Shown in pieces: positions 43,919 through 55,804 of a stretch of DNA of 64,000 bases. A program made the position numbers and the translations under genes. The stretch is from Jacaranda mimosifolia (Eukaryota > Streptophyta > Magnoliopsida > Lamiales > Bignoniaceae). The notes under the pieces are model-generated. The model was not told the DNA's origin and ran no database searches. It saw only the letters and a list, made by a program, of their open reading frames with translations. Location: NCBI GenBank assembly GCA_018894105.1, contig CM032128.1, positions 21,123,001-21,187,000 on the forward strand. Direction: 5' to 3'. Each line of letters opens with the position of its first letter. The first letter of the stretch is position 1.

Positions 43919-45861
43919 TAATTCATGCTTTGATTTAGATTTTTGTATGATTAATTCATGTGATGAATTGATCAAAATCACCAAATACTTGATCCTTGCT
44001 ATGGATTGGAGTGTTCGAATGATGTTGTGTGTGGCTCCTTAATTGATGACTTGAGATGATGCTAATATGTGTTTTAAAGTGTTAATTCATATGTCGAGCA
44101 TGCTTCAATTCATAGTTATTAATGTTGAATGTTGATTTAGCATTAATTGATGTTATATGGTGATATAGCATGCGTTAATTGACCTTAAGTTGTTTTGGTC
44201 ATTTTTGGATCCAATAGGATTGATAATTATTGAAGATTTTGAAGAATGTGATTCTTACTTAAACTTATTTTTAAAAGCATGATTGAGCACTTGAAATTCT
44301 ATTTTTAAAAGGAGTTTTGAATTAGGAATTTTATCTATAATGTGTGTTTTAATATTTAGGAATTTTCCTAAATCTTTGGGTGCACAAAAGTTGAGCTAAT
44401 TAGTACTTGACTCGAGTAAAAGGTAAAAATAGGGGTTGCTAGCTGCCTGGCCAGGCACCAACCGAGCAGTAAGTGCGCTAGGCACCTACCTGCTACTTAG
44501 CAGTGCACCCAGCCTAGGCGGGCAGTGGCCATTTTTCTTTCTGCATGAGTTTTGTTGTTATTTGTGCTCCTTTATATGACTAAAAATGTTTTGAATCACA
44601 CATGATAGATGCACAAGTGTTATGCAAGTTCTTAAAATTATGTTTGACATTTTTGAATGCTTTTAAAAATTCGATAAAGTTAATCTTCAATTTATGGCAT
44701 AATTGTTATGCTTCCTTTTGCTTGGCCAATTAATTGTTCATTCTAGATTTATTTATTGTTCATTTAATTATTGAATGAATGATGAATGAATTGGAATGAT
44801 CATGAGCCTTTGATATTAATTTTATTTGTTTCAAGTTGTTGAAAAAGGTTGTATTAAATTGGGGATTGCATGCCTCTTAATTTCTATCTTGTAAATGTTA
44901 TGAGAGTAGAACAACCAGGAGTGAGGATTTCTTTCTCTTGTAAATGTTACAAGGAGCAAAGAAGACCATTGGAGGCATGGAGACTTTTGAAGACCTATGA
45001 ATGTATGGAATACACCCATGTAATAGTTAGATTTAATCAACCCACTTAAAATCAATTAGGTGGTGCACCTATGGCTCTAAGTGCACCACTTGGTTAGTCA
45101 TGGTCATCCCACCCAGGAGCATGCTAGGTGTATTTACTTATTTACGCTTTTCATATCTTATTGATGTATGACATGCATGGTTAGGATATAGAAAACCTAA
45201 ATAAGAAGATAAAATGATGCGATCTTTGCAAGCAAGAAAAATCCTCCATTAAGGATATCTAAGTGCTTACAATATTAAGTCAAAATAGATATAAATTAAA
45301 AGGATTTTTAACTAATCTATGCCTTCTACCAATAGTATGAGGCATGATGATGCTACCATCATTTGTGTGATGTCTCACGAGTTGTGGGTTCACACTTATG
45401 GTGGAAAGCTATGACCTTATACTTAGCATATGATGCGCCTTTGATTTGAGAACCTCCATGCATTGGCACACGAGTCATGGGACGTCGTGGAACCATCTCG
45501 AACCAAAGTTTGATTTGTAGGTTCGACTTAACATCTAGTAATGTAGATGTCGCATGAGTCGTGGGCTACATGAAAAGTGAGGCAAAATATATCAAGAGTT
45601 GCATGAGATGTAATTAGCAAAAGTTGCTTACCTTTTGATTGTTTGTGGATGTCTCATGAGTCGTCGGTCAGCTTACAAGTCCTTAGGATCTTGATTCTCA
45701 CTAGGAAATGAGATTTCCTAAATTCTTCTAAGATACGAAGAATTTGATAAAATAGTGGAAGACCAACATACTTGAAAGACAATAAACATGTTTGTAATAT
45801 GAATATTCAATCACATGCTTATATTCTCTTTTTTGCCTTTGAGGATCTATGAAATCTCAAA
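43919..45861 (+). mobile_element. Copia-3 untranslated leader
   Basis: Aligns with 13911-15844 over its length. A GC-rich island (44440-44535) contains GCCTGGCCAGGC and GTGCGCTAGGCACCTA palindromic words. Four near-palindromes lie just before gag (45371-45666). No open frame is supported. Confidence 0.75.
45371..45666 (+). repeat. Four phased near-palindromes upstream of Copia-3 gag
   Basis: CTCACGAGTTGTGGG (45374), CACACGAGTCATGGGA (45467), CGCATGAGTCGTGGG (45551) and CTCATGAGTCGTCGG (45653). Their order and spacing match those in Copia-1 at 15365-15657. Confidence 0.7.
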
Positions 45862-46690
45862 ATGGCTAAAAATCCACTCAACATTATTTTGGAAACCAAT
45901 AAACCAATCGGGCCAAACTTCCACAGTAGACTTAAACTCAAAAATCTTTCTAGATTCCAAGAAATGGGTAAATGTGCTTTATCATGGTGTTCCTAATCCA
46001 TGGGGATTAATGTAGATCAAGAGACACGGGAAAAGTTCATGGATTAGGTTAAGGATCGTCCTATCCCATTATCTCATGATAGCATCTACAAACTTCAAAA
46101 GTGTCAAGGACACATGAATAGTACCTTGGTTAAAGATTACAAGAGTTTTAAAGAAAACAAGGTATGAAAAGTTCATGATGTTAAATGATATTTTTCAAGC
46201 TAGGATGGATGTGAATTCATGTGTCATTGATACGGTCAAAAGATGATTAGGCTTGGAGAAGCTTTTTCAACTTGGACGTAGTAATGGACAATGATCTCCA
46301 TGAGGATTTGATCCTCACATCCTTGCCAAGTTTTATTGATCAAAGTGTTGATCTAGACGGAGACTACCATAACAAGGGCATACCATTAATGCTTGCTTCC
46401 TCCTCCAAGTCTATGGGCCCTAGGGGTGCTGGAAAGGGAGGCAAAAGGAAAAAAAAGGTTCTTTCTCCAAGAGAAAGCAACATTAAAGACATCCGAAGGA
46501 GTCAAGAAGATTATGGAGGATATAGTAGATATTACTTGTTTATACTTTGGTGAGATAAGCCATTGAAAGTGGTATTGCAAGGGATACCTTGCAACTCTTG
46601 AGAAGGATAAGTACTTCATTGAAGTGCATTTAAGGATAAATTCTTCCCCATGGATATTTGATATCTTATATCTTGAGAAGATGGATCTTA
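45862..46690 (+). pseudogene. Copia-3 gag, disrupted, joined to the pol end
   Basis: MAKNPLNIILETNKPIGPNF matches the gag starts of Copia-1 and Copia-2; frameshifts follow. MDVVMDNDLHEDLILTSLPS (46272 on) is the conserved gag helix region, followed by a lysine-rich stretch and a zinc knuckle near 46535-46580 (CLYFGEISH, stop, KWYC; second Cys lost). The frame then reads NSSPWIFDILY, the start of the protease site, and at once LEKMDLKTMENWL, which is the carboxyl end of pol (compare NIGLKTRELALEQE in Copia-2). The deletion join is at about 46660-46670. Confidence 0.82.
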
Positions 46691-46710
46691 AGACTATGGA
46701 GAATTGGCTT

Positions 46711-46727
46711 TAGGGAAAGTGGGAGAT
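46711..46727 (+). promoter_or_regulatory. Copia-3 polypurine tract
   Basis: AGGGAAAGTGGGAGA directly before the 3' LTR. It is the plus-strand priming site in LTR elements. The matching place in Copia-2 reads GAGCAAGAGAGAGAT on the minus strand. Confidence 0.8.
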
Positions 46728-48959
46728 TATTGGAATAGTGCCGCACAAGCCAATTAGATTAGCATTGTAAACTATTTCACATATGATATAATCTTGATTG
46801 AATGATATTTTTACATGGCCATCTTCATCTTATGCTTATATTTATTTCACTGGCATTTGGTTGAAGCCCTTAGATCAAATATAAACTACGGGACTTGGTC
46901 ACGCACTGGGTGGTGACCATGGAACAAGTCTTATATGGTCGTGATCTTAAATCTTCCAGGTAATAGGATCTCATGAGACATGACATCTAAGATTCAGATA
47001 GACTTGCACTAATAATGCATAGATCCAAGGGGTTGGATATTGCTCTATTCCATGAGCAATCCTATATGAGATATGGGTACATGTTAGTAGGTGCTTGTTA
47101 GGGAAAAAGACACTGAAGGCCCGCCTGAAGAATCTACTAGATAGTTGAATAGGCAAGTTTATAGTGGCAAGTTCTTCACCTTACACTAGTGCATATAATT
47201 AGTCCTCTGACCTGAGGATCCATGGAAACCTTATGTTTAGGTCCTCATGTTTTGACTTTTCCTTGGCCACTTAGCGGGTTGTTTGAGTGGAGGTTAGGCA
47301 TAAGCTACTTAGACATAGAGGTTTGTGAGATCCAAGATGGAATCCGACTCCTCGTCTTTGTGAAGTGTAAGTAATCTCCTATGTATTCTATAATAATCGA
47401 TTCCGAGAAGTCCTTGCACAAGGCAGTATGACAATTTGGAAAAGGAGTTTTCCAAAGATGAGGTCATAAAGTGGAATTAGACATTTGAATAGAAACATAG
47501 TATTGAGACTATTAGGGGGCCGATAAATATCTTGACCTAGGCTCCTTTGGGGAGATAGGAGACGAAAGAACTGTATTTGTATGTTACGCGTAGAGCTAGA
47601 ATGGTTCTCCAAAAGCATTCATTTCGCCCAATTAGCTGGGCTTCATGGACTTGAGGTTGGACATCGGCCATGGAGATTGGGTATTCTTCAATTAATGGAG
47701 ATTAATTGAATTGAGTCGATTAGTTTAAAGAAGTTTAAACTAAGATGAATATATGATATTCAAAAGTCACAAAGAGTTGTGAGCCCATGTTCAATGAATA
47801 GTAGAACCTAATGAGTCACACACAAAATCCAATTGAATTTTCTAAATTGATGGAGGAATTTTTCTAAGAGGTAGAAAATTCACTCCTAGTGGACTGATTT
47901 TTAGGTTGGCAAAATTGAGGTCATTTTGGCTTGATTAATTTAATTGTTAAATTGATAAACTAATTTAAGGAGTTAAATTAGACCAATAATTAAGGAGTTA
48001 ATTATTTGGCGCAACATGACCATCAACTGGTCAAGTTAGCTTAAAGAGTTAAGTTAACAATTTTTAGTTTAAAGAGTTAAGCTAATTGACTTAAGAGTTA
48101 AACTAAATGTTAATTAATTAAATTAAAGTGTTTAATTTAATTAATGAGTGAAATCCATTTTGGAGAGAAAATTCAGATGAAATGTTCATTTGGTGTGGCA
48201 TTTTAATTAATTTGAAATTGGATTCTAGATGAAATCAAATGCACACAAAATTCAAATTCACATTTGAATTGCAACTTGTCAACTTGCAAGGCAAGTTGGC
48301 AGTCCCCCTTGAGGAAGGTGTGATCACGCCCACCTTGGCATCACGCCATCCTCACTCTATACATAGATATAGAGGGAGAGAGGGGCGGCCATATTTATGC
48401 TCCATATGAAGAATTTGATTCTTTCATATTTTCCCTCCAAATCATAAGTGTTTCCTCATGTGTTGATGCTCCACTTCTTCTCTTCTTCTCCTACCTCAAA
48501 TCAAGCCTCCATCTCTGGAAATGTCCTTTTTGTTTTCCAACCAACACCAAGGAGATTAGGATCTAGCATTGGTGTGCGGATCATATTGTTAGAGGCAAGA
48601 TAATTGGATTGCTTGCTTTTGGGGCAGTCCACTTGGAAAATATTTTCTGCCACTTACCTGTGGTATTTTGAATTGAATTTTTTACAGTAGCTTTAAGAAG
48701 GAGTTAAGAAGGTGCTGTAATATTTTTGGAGTTTTTGGAGATGTATGGATTGGGCAAAGGTTGCATTCAATTCGCTGTGCCACTATGTGACAGTTTCTGG
48801 GTTAAAGAAGTGTTCTTCATCATTCCTTTGGGTTTTTACTAACCAAGTTAATTCTCCATTCAAATCTGAATCATAAGCATGTTTAGATCCTTGTTTAATA
48901 TGTGTAGCCTAGTTTATTTAAAGTTTTAATATTGGATCCTAGTGCTACATGTGCCTTCA
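46728..48959 (+). mobile_element. Copia-3 3' LTR
   Basis: 2232 bases, TATTGGAATAGTGCC to GCTACATGTGCCTTCA; the terminal TG has become TA. It contains a local duplication near 48045-48085 (TTTAAAGAGTTAAGCTAA after a similar phrase) that the 5' LTR lacks. Palindrome and TATA lie at 48311-48366. Confidence 0.93.
48311..48366 (+). promoter_or_regulatory. Palindrome and TATA region of Copia-3 3' LTR
   Basis: GAGGAAGGTGTGAT and GCC (48311-48330, with CAC inserted) against GGCATCACGCCATCCTC (48337-48353). CTATACATAGATATAG follows. The inserted bases and one change weaken the stem relative to 43248. Confidence 0.6.
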
Positions 48960-50472
48960 GGCGCTAACTTGCAAGGCAAGTTGTATGTGTGAAATTCTTA
49001 ATTTCACTTGCATTTGAATTTCATTTGGATTCTTTATTTCATCTCGTGAAATGTCATCCAAATAAATTCAACTGCACTCCAAATGAACTCTTTAATTTTT
49101 AATTTTTCTCCAAAATTAATTATTTACATTAATTAAATTAACCCCTTAATTTAATTAATTGGTCTTGACCTAACTCTTTAAGTCAATTAGCTAAACTCCT
49201 TAAGCTAGAAGGTGTCGACTTAACTCCTTAAGTTAACTTGATCAATTGATAGTTAATTTAATTGGTCTAATTTAACTCCTTAAATTATTTAGATCAATTT
49301 AACAATTAAATTGATCAAGCCAAAATGACCAAAAATTAGTCAACCGTTTCCCTCTTTAAAAGAGGAATATTTCTAACTCTTAGAAAATTCCCTTCATCAA
49401 ATAGGATTTTCAATTGGCTTTTGTATGTGACCTATTAGGTTCTACCATTCATTGGACATGGGCTCACAACTCTTGTGATATTTAGAATATTGAAATATTT
49501 ACATTAGTTTAAACTCCTTTAAACTAATGACTCAATTCAATTAATCTCCATTAATTGAAGAATACCTAATCTCCATGGTCGATGTCCAACCTCAAGCCCA
49601 TGGAGCCCAACTAATTGGCCAAAATGAATATGCTTTTGGAGAACCATTCTAGCTCTATGCTTGCCATGCAAATACGTCCTTCTGTGTCCTATCTCCCGAA
49701 AAAGGCCTAGGGTAAGATATTTGTTGGCTCCCTAACAGCTTCAATAATTATGTTTCTATTCTTAATGTTCAATTCCCTTTTATGACTTCAAATTATCATA
49801 CTAACTTGTGCAAGGATTTCATGAAATTGATCATTATAGAATATATAGAAGATGTACTCGCACTTCACAATGACTAGGAGATGGGTCCCATCTTGGATCT
49901 CACAAACCTCCATATCTAAGCAGCTCATACCCAAGCTCAATTCGAAGGACCCGTAAAGTTGTTAAGGAAGAGTCAAAGCATGATGACCTAAAAACAAGAT
50001 TACCATGGATCCTTAGGTTAAAGGACTAATTATATACACTAGCACAAGCTGGAGAACTTGTCAGTACCAACTTACCATTATGGCTATCTAATGGATTCGC
50101 CGAGCGGGCATTCAATGAACTTATTCTCTAACAAGTACCCATGTCTAACATGGATTGCTTATGAAACAGAGCAATATCCAACCCTTGGATTTATGCATCG
50201 TTAGTGCAAGTATATCCAACTGTCTCACGAGATTCTACGACTTGAAATATTTTAAGATCATGACCGTGTAAAACTTATTTCAGGATCATCACCCAATGCG
50301 TGACCAAGTCCTATAGTCTTGTGTGATCTAAGGGGTTCAACCAAATGCCAGTGAAGTAAAATAAACATAAGATAAAGATGTCTATTTATAATGAATATCA
50401 TTCAATCAAGATTGTATTACAAGTAAAATAGTTTACATGCTATCTAATTGGCTACGGGGTACTATTCCAACA
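48960..50472 (-). mobile_element. Copia-2 3' LTR, proximal part
   Basis: On the minus strand it starts TGTTGGAATAGTACCCC at 50472, right after the pol end, and runs to 48960, where Copia-3 interrupts it. It continues at 41688. The TTAACTCCTTAAGTTAA blocks (49140-49280) are the LTR's usual AT-rich repeats. Confidence 0.92.
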
Positions 50473-51020
50473 ATCTCTCTCTTGCTCTAAAGCCAATTCT
50501 CTAGTCTTAAGACCTATATTCTCAAGATGTCCTTTAAAAACCTTTTGCGTTAGGGGTTTAGTCAGTGAATCTTCTATATTCTTTTCTGAGGCAACTCTCT
50601 CCACTCGGATGTTGCCTCTATCAATGATATCCCAGATCCAATGATATCGCCTCAAAATATGCTTAGATCATTGATAAAATCTTTGCTCTCTAGCTTGCAC
50701 TATCGCCCCATTGTTGACACAGAAGACAACTACTGGCTCAGCAATGCTAGGTACTATATCCAACTCTTGAATGAAGTTTTTCATCCAAACACCTTCATTT
50801 GTAGCTCCAAAGCCGCAATATATTCTGCCTCTGTGGTTAAATCGACCCTGGTGTCTTCTTTAGAACTCTTCCAACTCACTGCACCGCCATTGAGGTAAAA
50901 TATGAATCTAGAAGTGGATTTTAGGTCATCTACATTGGATTGGAAACTAGAATTTGAAAACCCTTCAAATTTCAATTTTCCATTGCCGTATACCAAAAAT
51001 AAATCCTTAGTCCTTCTCAA
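50473..51020 (-). pseudogene. Copia-2 RNase H, near complete but broken
   Basis: The frame at 51020-50781 gives GKLKFEGFSNSSFQSNVDDL, LNGGAVSWKSSKEDTRVDLT and TEAEYIAALELQMKVF, the copia RNase H motifs. The Asp of the first motif (usually GYSD) reads GFSN. After a frame change, 50655-50452 gives DIIDRGNIRVERVASEKNIE and DSLTKPLTQKVFKGHLENIG, the domain's end. The polypurine tract follows at the 50472 LTR start. Confidence 0.85.
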
Positions 51021-51379
51021 CTACTTTAGGATTACTTTAACGGTAGTGACATTCACTAAGGTCGGATTGGAAAAGGCTCGTAACACTTGGTGTGTGTGCT
51101 ACATCCAAGCTTGTACATTGAATAGCATAATATATGCTCCCTATTGCAGATACATAAGGTATATGGGACATTCTATATCTCCCGTCGTCAGTCTTAGGGG
51201 CCATAGACTATACCGTGTCCTATATGGAAGAATCCCTTCTTAGATTCTTCTATACTAAACCTCTTTAGTATGTTATCAATGTACGGTATTTGGGAAAACC
51301 CCAGCATTCTTCTCGATCTACCTCTATAGATATGTATTCCTAATACATAGGATGCTTAGTCCAAATCCTTCATGGAGAA

Positions 51380-51990
51380 TTAAGTAGATAACCACGCTTT
51401 AGTATACTCTAACATTGCTATCTCATTCCCAATGAAAAGAATGTCATCGACATAAAGTATAATAAACTGTACACTACTCCTATAGCCTTCTTGTACACAC
51501 AAGATTTATATACATTTTTGACAAAGCCAAATGATTTGACTGACTTATTAAAACATATGTTCCAACTTTGGGACACCTATTTGAGTTCATAAATGGATCT
51601 CTTGAGTTTGCAAAACTTTTGCTCACTCCCTTTGGATGTAAAACCTTGTGGTTGCTCTATATAGATTTCTTCTTCAATGTTTCCATTGAGGAAAGTGGTT
51701 TTCACATCTATTGGCCATATCTTATAGCCATAACATGCGGCTATAGCAAGTAAAATTCTAATGGACTTAGACATTGCAACCGGTGAAAAGGTTTTTTCAA
51801 AATCAATACTGAGTCTTTGAGTGTAACCTTTTGTCACTAGTCACACCTTAAAGGTCATTACCTCTCTATCGACTCCTAGCTTTCGCTCATAGATCCACTT
51901 GCAACCAATGGGAATCATTCCCTCCGGAAGATTTGCCAAAGTCTATACTTTGTTGGAGTACATGCAGTCTATTTCGGATCTTATGGTGTC
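51380..51990 (-). pseudogene. Copia-2 reverse transcriptase
   Basis: On the minus strand: MTKGYTQRLSIDFEKTFSPV, IRILLAIAACYGYKIW, IDVKTTFLNGNIEEEIYIEQ and CKLKRSIYELK (51837-51577), then after a stop the active-site box FIILYVDDILFIGNE (YVDD codons at 51440-51451) with both catalytic Asp residues intact. Upstream, GCKWIYERKLGVDREVMTFK lies near 51890. This is the best preserved RT of the three copia copies but is still interrupted. Confidence 0.87.
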
Positions 51991-51993
51991 AAG

Positions 51994-52270
51994 CTAATGC
52001 CCCGAGTATATGTCTAACATAGCTTTCTTATAGGCCTTTGGATCATTATTCGATTGGCCCGTCTCATGGAGAAACCAAACCGTTCGGGCTGCTTCTTGAT
52101 TCGATCCAACCTTCTCAAAGGTTGTGTAAGGTTCTTGATGCTCACTTTTTTCCACCGCTTGTGGGATTTTTTGATCATCTTGAACTTTATCAAGATTAAT
52201 AACAATGTCATTTCTATCTAATAGAAATTCCTTTTCCAAAAAATAGGCATATTTTGGAACAAACACCTTT
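51994..52270 (-). pseudogene. Copia-2 integrase-RT linker
   Basis: MFVPKYAYFLEKEFLLDRND with IVINLDKVQDDQKIPQAVEK is the counterpart of 17925-18200 in Copia-1 and links integrase to RT. It ends KAMLDIYSGH and a stop. Confidence 0.75.
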
Positions 52271-52399
52271 TGCTCCGAGTGATCATAAAATTAATAACCT
52301 AAAGACTTTCTTCGGTATCCTACAAACTTGCACAAGGTGGATCTACTATCCAACTTGTCTCCCACTAGCTGCTTCAAGTAAATAGGAGACACCCAAACT

Positions 52400-53212
52400 C
52401 TTAGAAAATAGTAAGAAGGTGATTTGCCAAACTACATGTCATACAATGTTTTTAGCCACCGACTTTAAGGGTACCATATTAAGTAGCCTTGCCGCCGTAC
52501 TAGGGCGTATCCTGAAAATGATAAAAGCACATTGAAAATGCTCATCATGGAATGTACCATTTCCAACAAGGTACGATTTCTCCTCTCGGCTACTCCATTA
52601 TGTTGGGGTGTGCCGAGTAGAGTTCATTGAGAGAGAATCACGTTTTTCTTTAAATAATCTAAGAATTTGGTACTTAAGTATTCTCCCCCTCGATCCAATT
52701 GAAAAGCTTTAACACTAAGTCTTTTTTTCTTTTCTACTCCATTCCTATACTCTTTGAACTTTTCAAAAGCTTTCGGACTTGTACTTCATAATACACACAT
52801 GTCCGAACCAAGTATGATCATTGTTGAAGGTAATGAACTAAGAATAACCTTTTCTCGTACTAACTCTTAGTGGACCACACACATCCAAATGGCTCAAATC
52901 CAAAGGATTTGTGGTTCGCTCCGATTATTCCATAAAACGAGACTTGGCCATTTTAACCTTTAAATAAGATTCACAAGTAGGAAGATTCTTAATGCCACTA
53001 AGATTTAGTTCTTTGAGTGCTTCTAACTTGTTCATCCTATTTTTAAAGATATGTCCAAGTCTTACATGCCACAAGATGGCATCTTCTTGGTAATCTAATT
53101 CTCTTTTACTTGATTGAATGTGCATCAATGAAGGTTGAGAATCCAATATGTACAATTCATTATTTAATGTACCTTGTGCAATTAAAGAACCATTCTTTAA
53201 TGCTTTCAACAT
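52400..53212 (-). pseudogene. Copia-2 integrase, disrupted
   Basis: 53212-52925 carries the pre-integrase zinc motif ILWHVRLGHIFKNRMNKLEA ... LPTCESYL (His-His-Cys-Cys type). Beyond a stop, the core continues with LDVCGPLRVSTRKGYS (first Asp) and HNGVAERRNRTLLEMV (catalytic Glu, near 52600). Stops and at least one frameshift lie between. Confidence 0.83.
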
Positions 53213-53560
53213 CCCATTAGATATAGAAAAATTATATCATTCATTGTCTAAAATGGGAATGAAATAATGCTCTTAACAAGATTGGGTACATAATAACAAG
53301 GATCAACTACAATGCAAGAATTCCTTAAGTCTAACTTGATAACACCATCAGCCATGGCCACAATTTTTGCTCAATTTCCAAGGCAAAGGATCATATCCCC
53401 TTTATTGAGACTCTTTTTTCTTTCTGTCCTCCATAACGAATTGCAAAGGTAAGAACCATCTATGGTATCAAATGCCTATAAGGAAGAATTTATCGTTAAG
53501 TACACTTCAATAAAGTACATACCCTTCTCAATGGTGCTAAGGTAAGCCTTGCAATTCCTT
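53213..53560 (-). pseudogene. Copia-2 protease region, degenerate
   Basis: Reading minus, the end of the zinc-knuckle spacer (LEKGMYFIEVYLTINSSL near 53510) leads to a broken aspartic-protease remnant (AFDTIDGSYLCNSL, ~53470) and a GDMILCLGN-like phrase (~53390). The D-T/S-G box is not intact. The frame is broken several times before the integrase. Confidence 0.6.
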
Positions 53561-54343
53561 TTCCAATGTCCTTTTTTACCATAATGGAAACAAGTAGTAT
53601 TGGTTTTAACCTCTTTATTTTTCTTGATTCCCCCCTAAACTCTTCAAGGGTTGCTATCCCTTAGAGGAAGAACTCTTCTTCTTTTTATCTTCCTTTCTAG
53701 GATCCCTAGGGCCTTTAGATTGAAGAGGAAACAATTATAAAAGGCTTGTCCTTTTTCATTGTTACCGTGACGGCAACCAATATATTGACCAATTCATTAA
53801 TCGTTACTTCTTGCTTGGATATATTAAAGTTCATAATGATTGGTCAAAGGAGCTAGCCAATGATTGAAGGATCAAATCCACATAGAGCTCATTGTCCATG
53901 ATTACGTCTAATTGACCTAGCTTCTCAATGAGCCCAATCATCTCTAGCCTATGATCATGGACACTTGTTCCCTCATTCATTCTTGTCCTAAAGAGCTCTT
54001 TAGATAATGAGAGCCTTTCATGTTTAGTTTGAACACCATACAACTCTTGTAGGTGTAAGTAGATCTCATTTGCATGTTTCATATGCTTATGAGACTTTTA
54101 TAGCACATTAGACATAGAAGTCATCATGATGCATCTTGTTTGTAGATCATTATCCACAAACTTCGTGAACGATTCACGTGCTTCATCAGTGGCATCATCG
54201 CCACTGTTGTCCGATGGACTTTGATCAAGCACATAAGTGCTCTTTTCAGAATCTAGAATAATCCTGAGGTTTCTCAACCAATCGTAGAAATTTGGCCTGG
54301 TTAGCTTATTGGTTTTCAAAAAAATGTTGAGATTTTTAGCCAT
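53561..54343 (-). pseudogene. Copia-2 gag, two main frames
   Basis: 54343-54098 encodes MAKNLNIFLKTNKLTRPNFY, DWLRNLRIILDSEKSTYVLD and the conserved TKFVDNDLQTRCIMMTSMSN; one stop later 54082-53831 continues HANEIYLHLQELYGVQTKHE and MDNELYVDLILQSLASSFDQ. This is the copia-type gag domain and is the best copy in the window. A zinc knuckle near 53570-53600 reads CFHYGKKGHWKRNC: three of the four CCHC ligands are kept and the second Cys is Tyr. Confidence 0.88.
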
Positions 54344-55804
54344 TTTGAGTTTGAGATTTCAAAAATCTACGAAAGGTGAAAAAAAAAGTATAAGTATGTG
54401 ATTGAATATTGATATTGAAAACATGTTCATGGACTTTCAAGCATGTTTTTCCCCACTACTTTATCAAATTCTTCACCCTCTAGAAGAATTCGGGAAACTT
54501 ATTTCCTAGTGAGAATCAAGGTCCTAAGAACTTGAAAGTGGACCTCGTGACAAGTGCATCCACAAACAATCAAAAGGTAAGCAACTTTCGCTAATTGCAT
54601 CTCTATGCAACCTTTGATATATTTTGCCTCACTTTTCATGTAGAGCCCTTGTCGAGCAACCTCTACATTAATAATTGTTAAGTCGAACATACCAATCAAA
54701 CTTTAATTTGAGACTGCTCCAAGTCATGCCACGTGACGTGAGCTATACAAGGGAATCATCAAATCAAAGTTGCATCATATGCTAAGTATATGATCACAAC
54801 TTTCTACCTAAATGTGACCCCCATGACGAGTGCATCACATAAAGATAGTATCATCGTCATGTCATTATTATTGGTAGAAGGCATTGATTAATTAAAACTC
54901 CTTTTAATTTGTATCTATTTTGACTTAGCATTTGAAAGCACTTAGACTTTTCTAAGTGGATATTATTTTTTTCTTGTAAAGATCTCATCAATTTTATCTT
55001 CTTATTTAGGTTTTCTATATCCTAACCATACATATTATACATCAATAGGATATGCAAAACATAAATAAGTAAATGTGCCTAGCATGCTCCTAGGGTGGGA
55101 TGACTATAAGCCTTAACCAAGTGTTGCACTTAGAGCCATTGGTGCACCACTTAGTTGATTTTACGTGGGTTGATTAATTCTAGTTATTATATAAATATAT
55201 CCACATACATTCATGGGTCTTCATGCTTCCAATGGTCTTTTTTGCTCCTTGCAATATTTACATGAGAAAGAAATCCCCACTCCTAGTGATTCTACTCTCA
55301 TAATATTTACAAGATAAAAATTAAGAGGCATGCAAACCCCAATTTAATACAAACCTTTTCGACTACTTGAAACAAATAAAATCAATATTAAAGGCTCATG
55401 ATCATCCCCATTCATTCATCATCCATTCCATAATTAAATGAACAATAAATAAATCAAGATTTTCATTCAATTTAACAAATTAAATGCTTACCTCATGAAC
55501 AATTAATTAGCCAAGCAAAAATAAGCATAAAAGCATAATAATTATGCATCTCATTTGTGCACTAAATTGAAGATTAACTTTAACAAGATTTTAAAAGCAT
55601 TCAAAAATATTAAACATAATTTTGAGAACTTGCATAACACTTGTGATTTATGTAGCATGATTCAATACACTTTTAGTCACAAAAAGAACATAAAAAACAC
55701 CTCAAAACTCACCAAACCTGAGATCGGGTGCTGCTGCCCCAACCTAGCGCACGGTCTACGGCAGGCACACGGGGTACTTAGGTAGCACTTGGTCGTGCGC
55801 AGTA
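54344..55804 (-). mobile_element. Copia-2 leader, cut by CACTA-2
   Basis: Inverse counterpart of the Copia-1 and Copia-3 leaders: GGCTCATGATCATCCCC (55394 on) mirrors GATCATGAGCC in Copia-3, and 55715-55800 is the GC-rich island. Degenerate near-palindromes are at about 54541, 54722, 54640 and 54820. It ends abruptly at 55804 at a CACTA terminus, so the rest of the leader and the 5' LTR should lie beyond the CACTA element, outside the window. Confidence 0.8.

Larger units (their letters stand above)
41689..48959 (+). mobile_element. Copia-3, GAG-only LTR element inserted in Copia-2 LTR
   Basis: A complete element with two ~2.2-kb LTRs, primer-binding site, leader, gag and polypurine tract, but only 2.8 kb of internal DNA. 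Flanks GGCGT (41684-41688) and GGCGC (48960-48964) are a near-perfect 5-bp target duplication. The outer DNA on both sides is one minus-strand LTR. After the gag zinc knuckle and the first residues of the protease, the sequence jumps to the last ~60 bases before the polypurine tract, as comparison with Copia-2 (50472-50535, reversed) shows. The element therefore lacks integrase, RT and RNase H and must have depended on a full relative. Confidence 0.9.
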
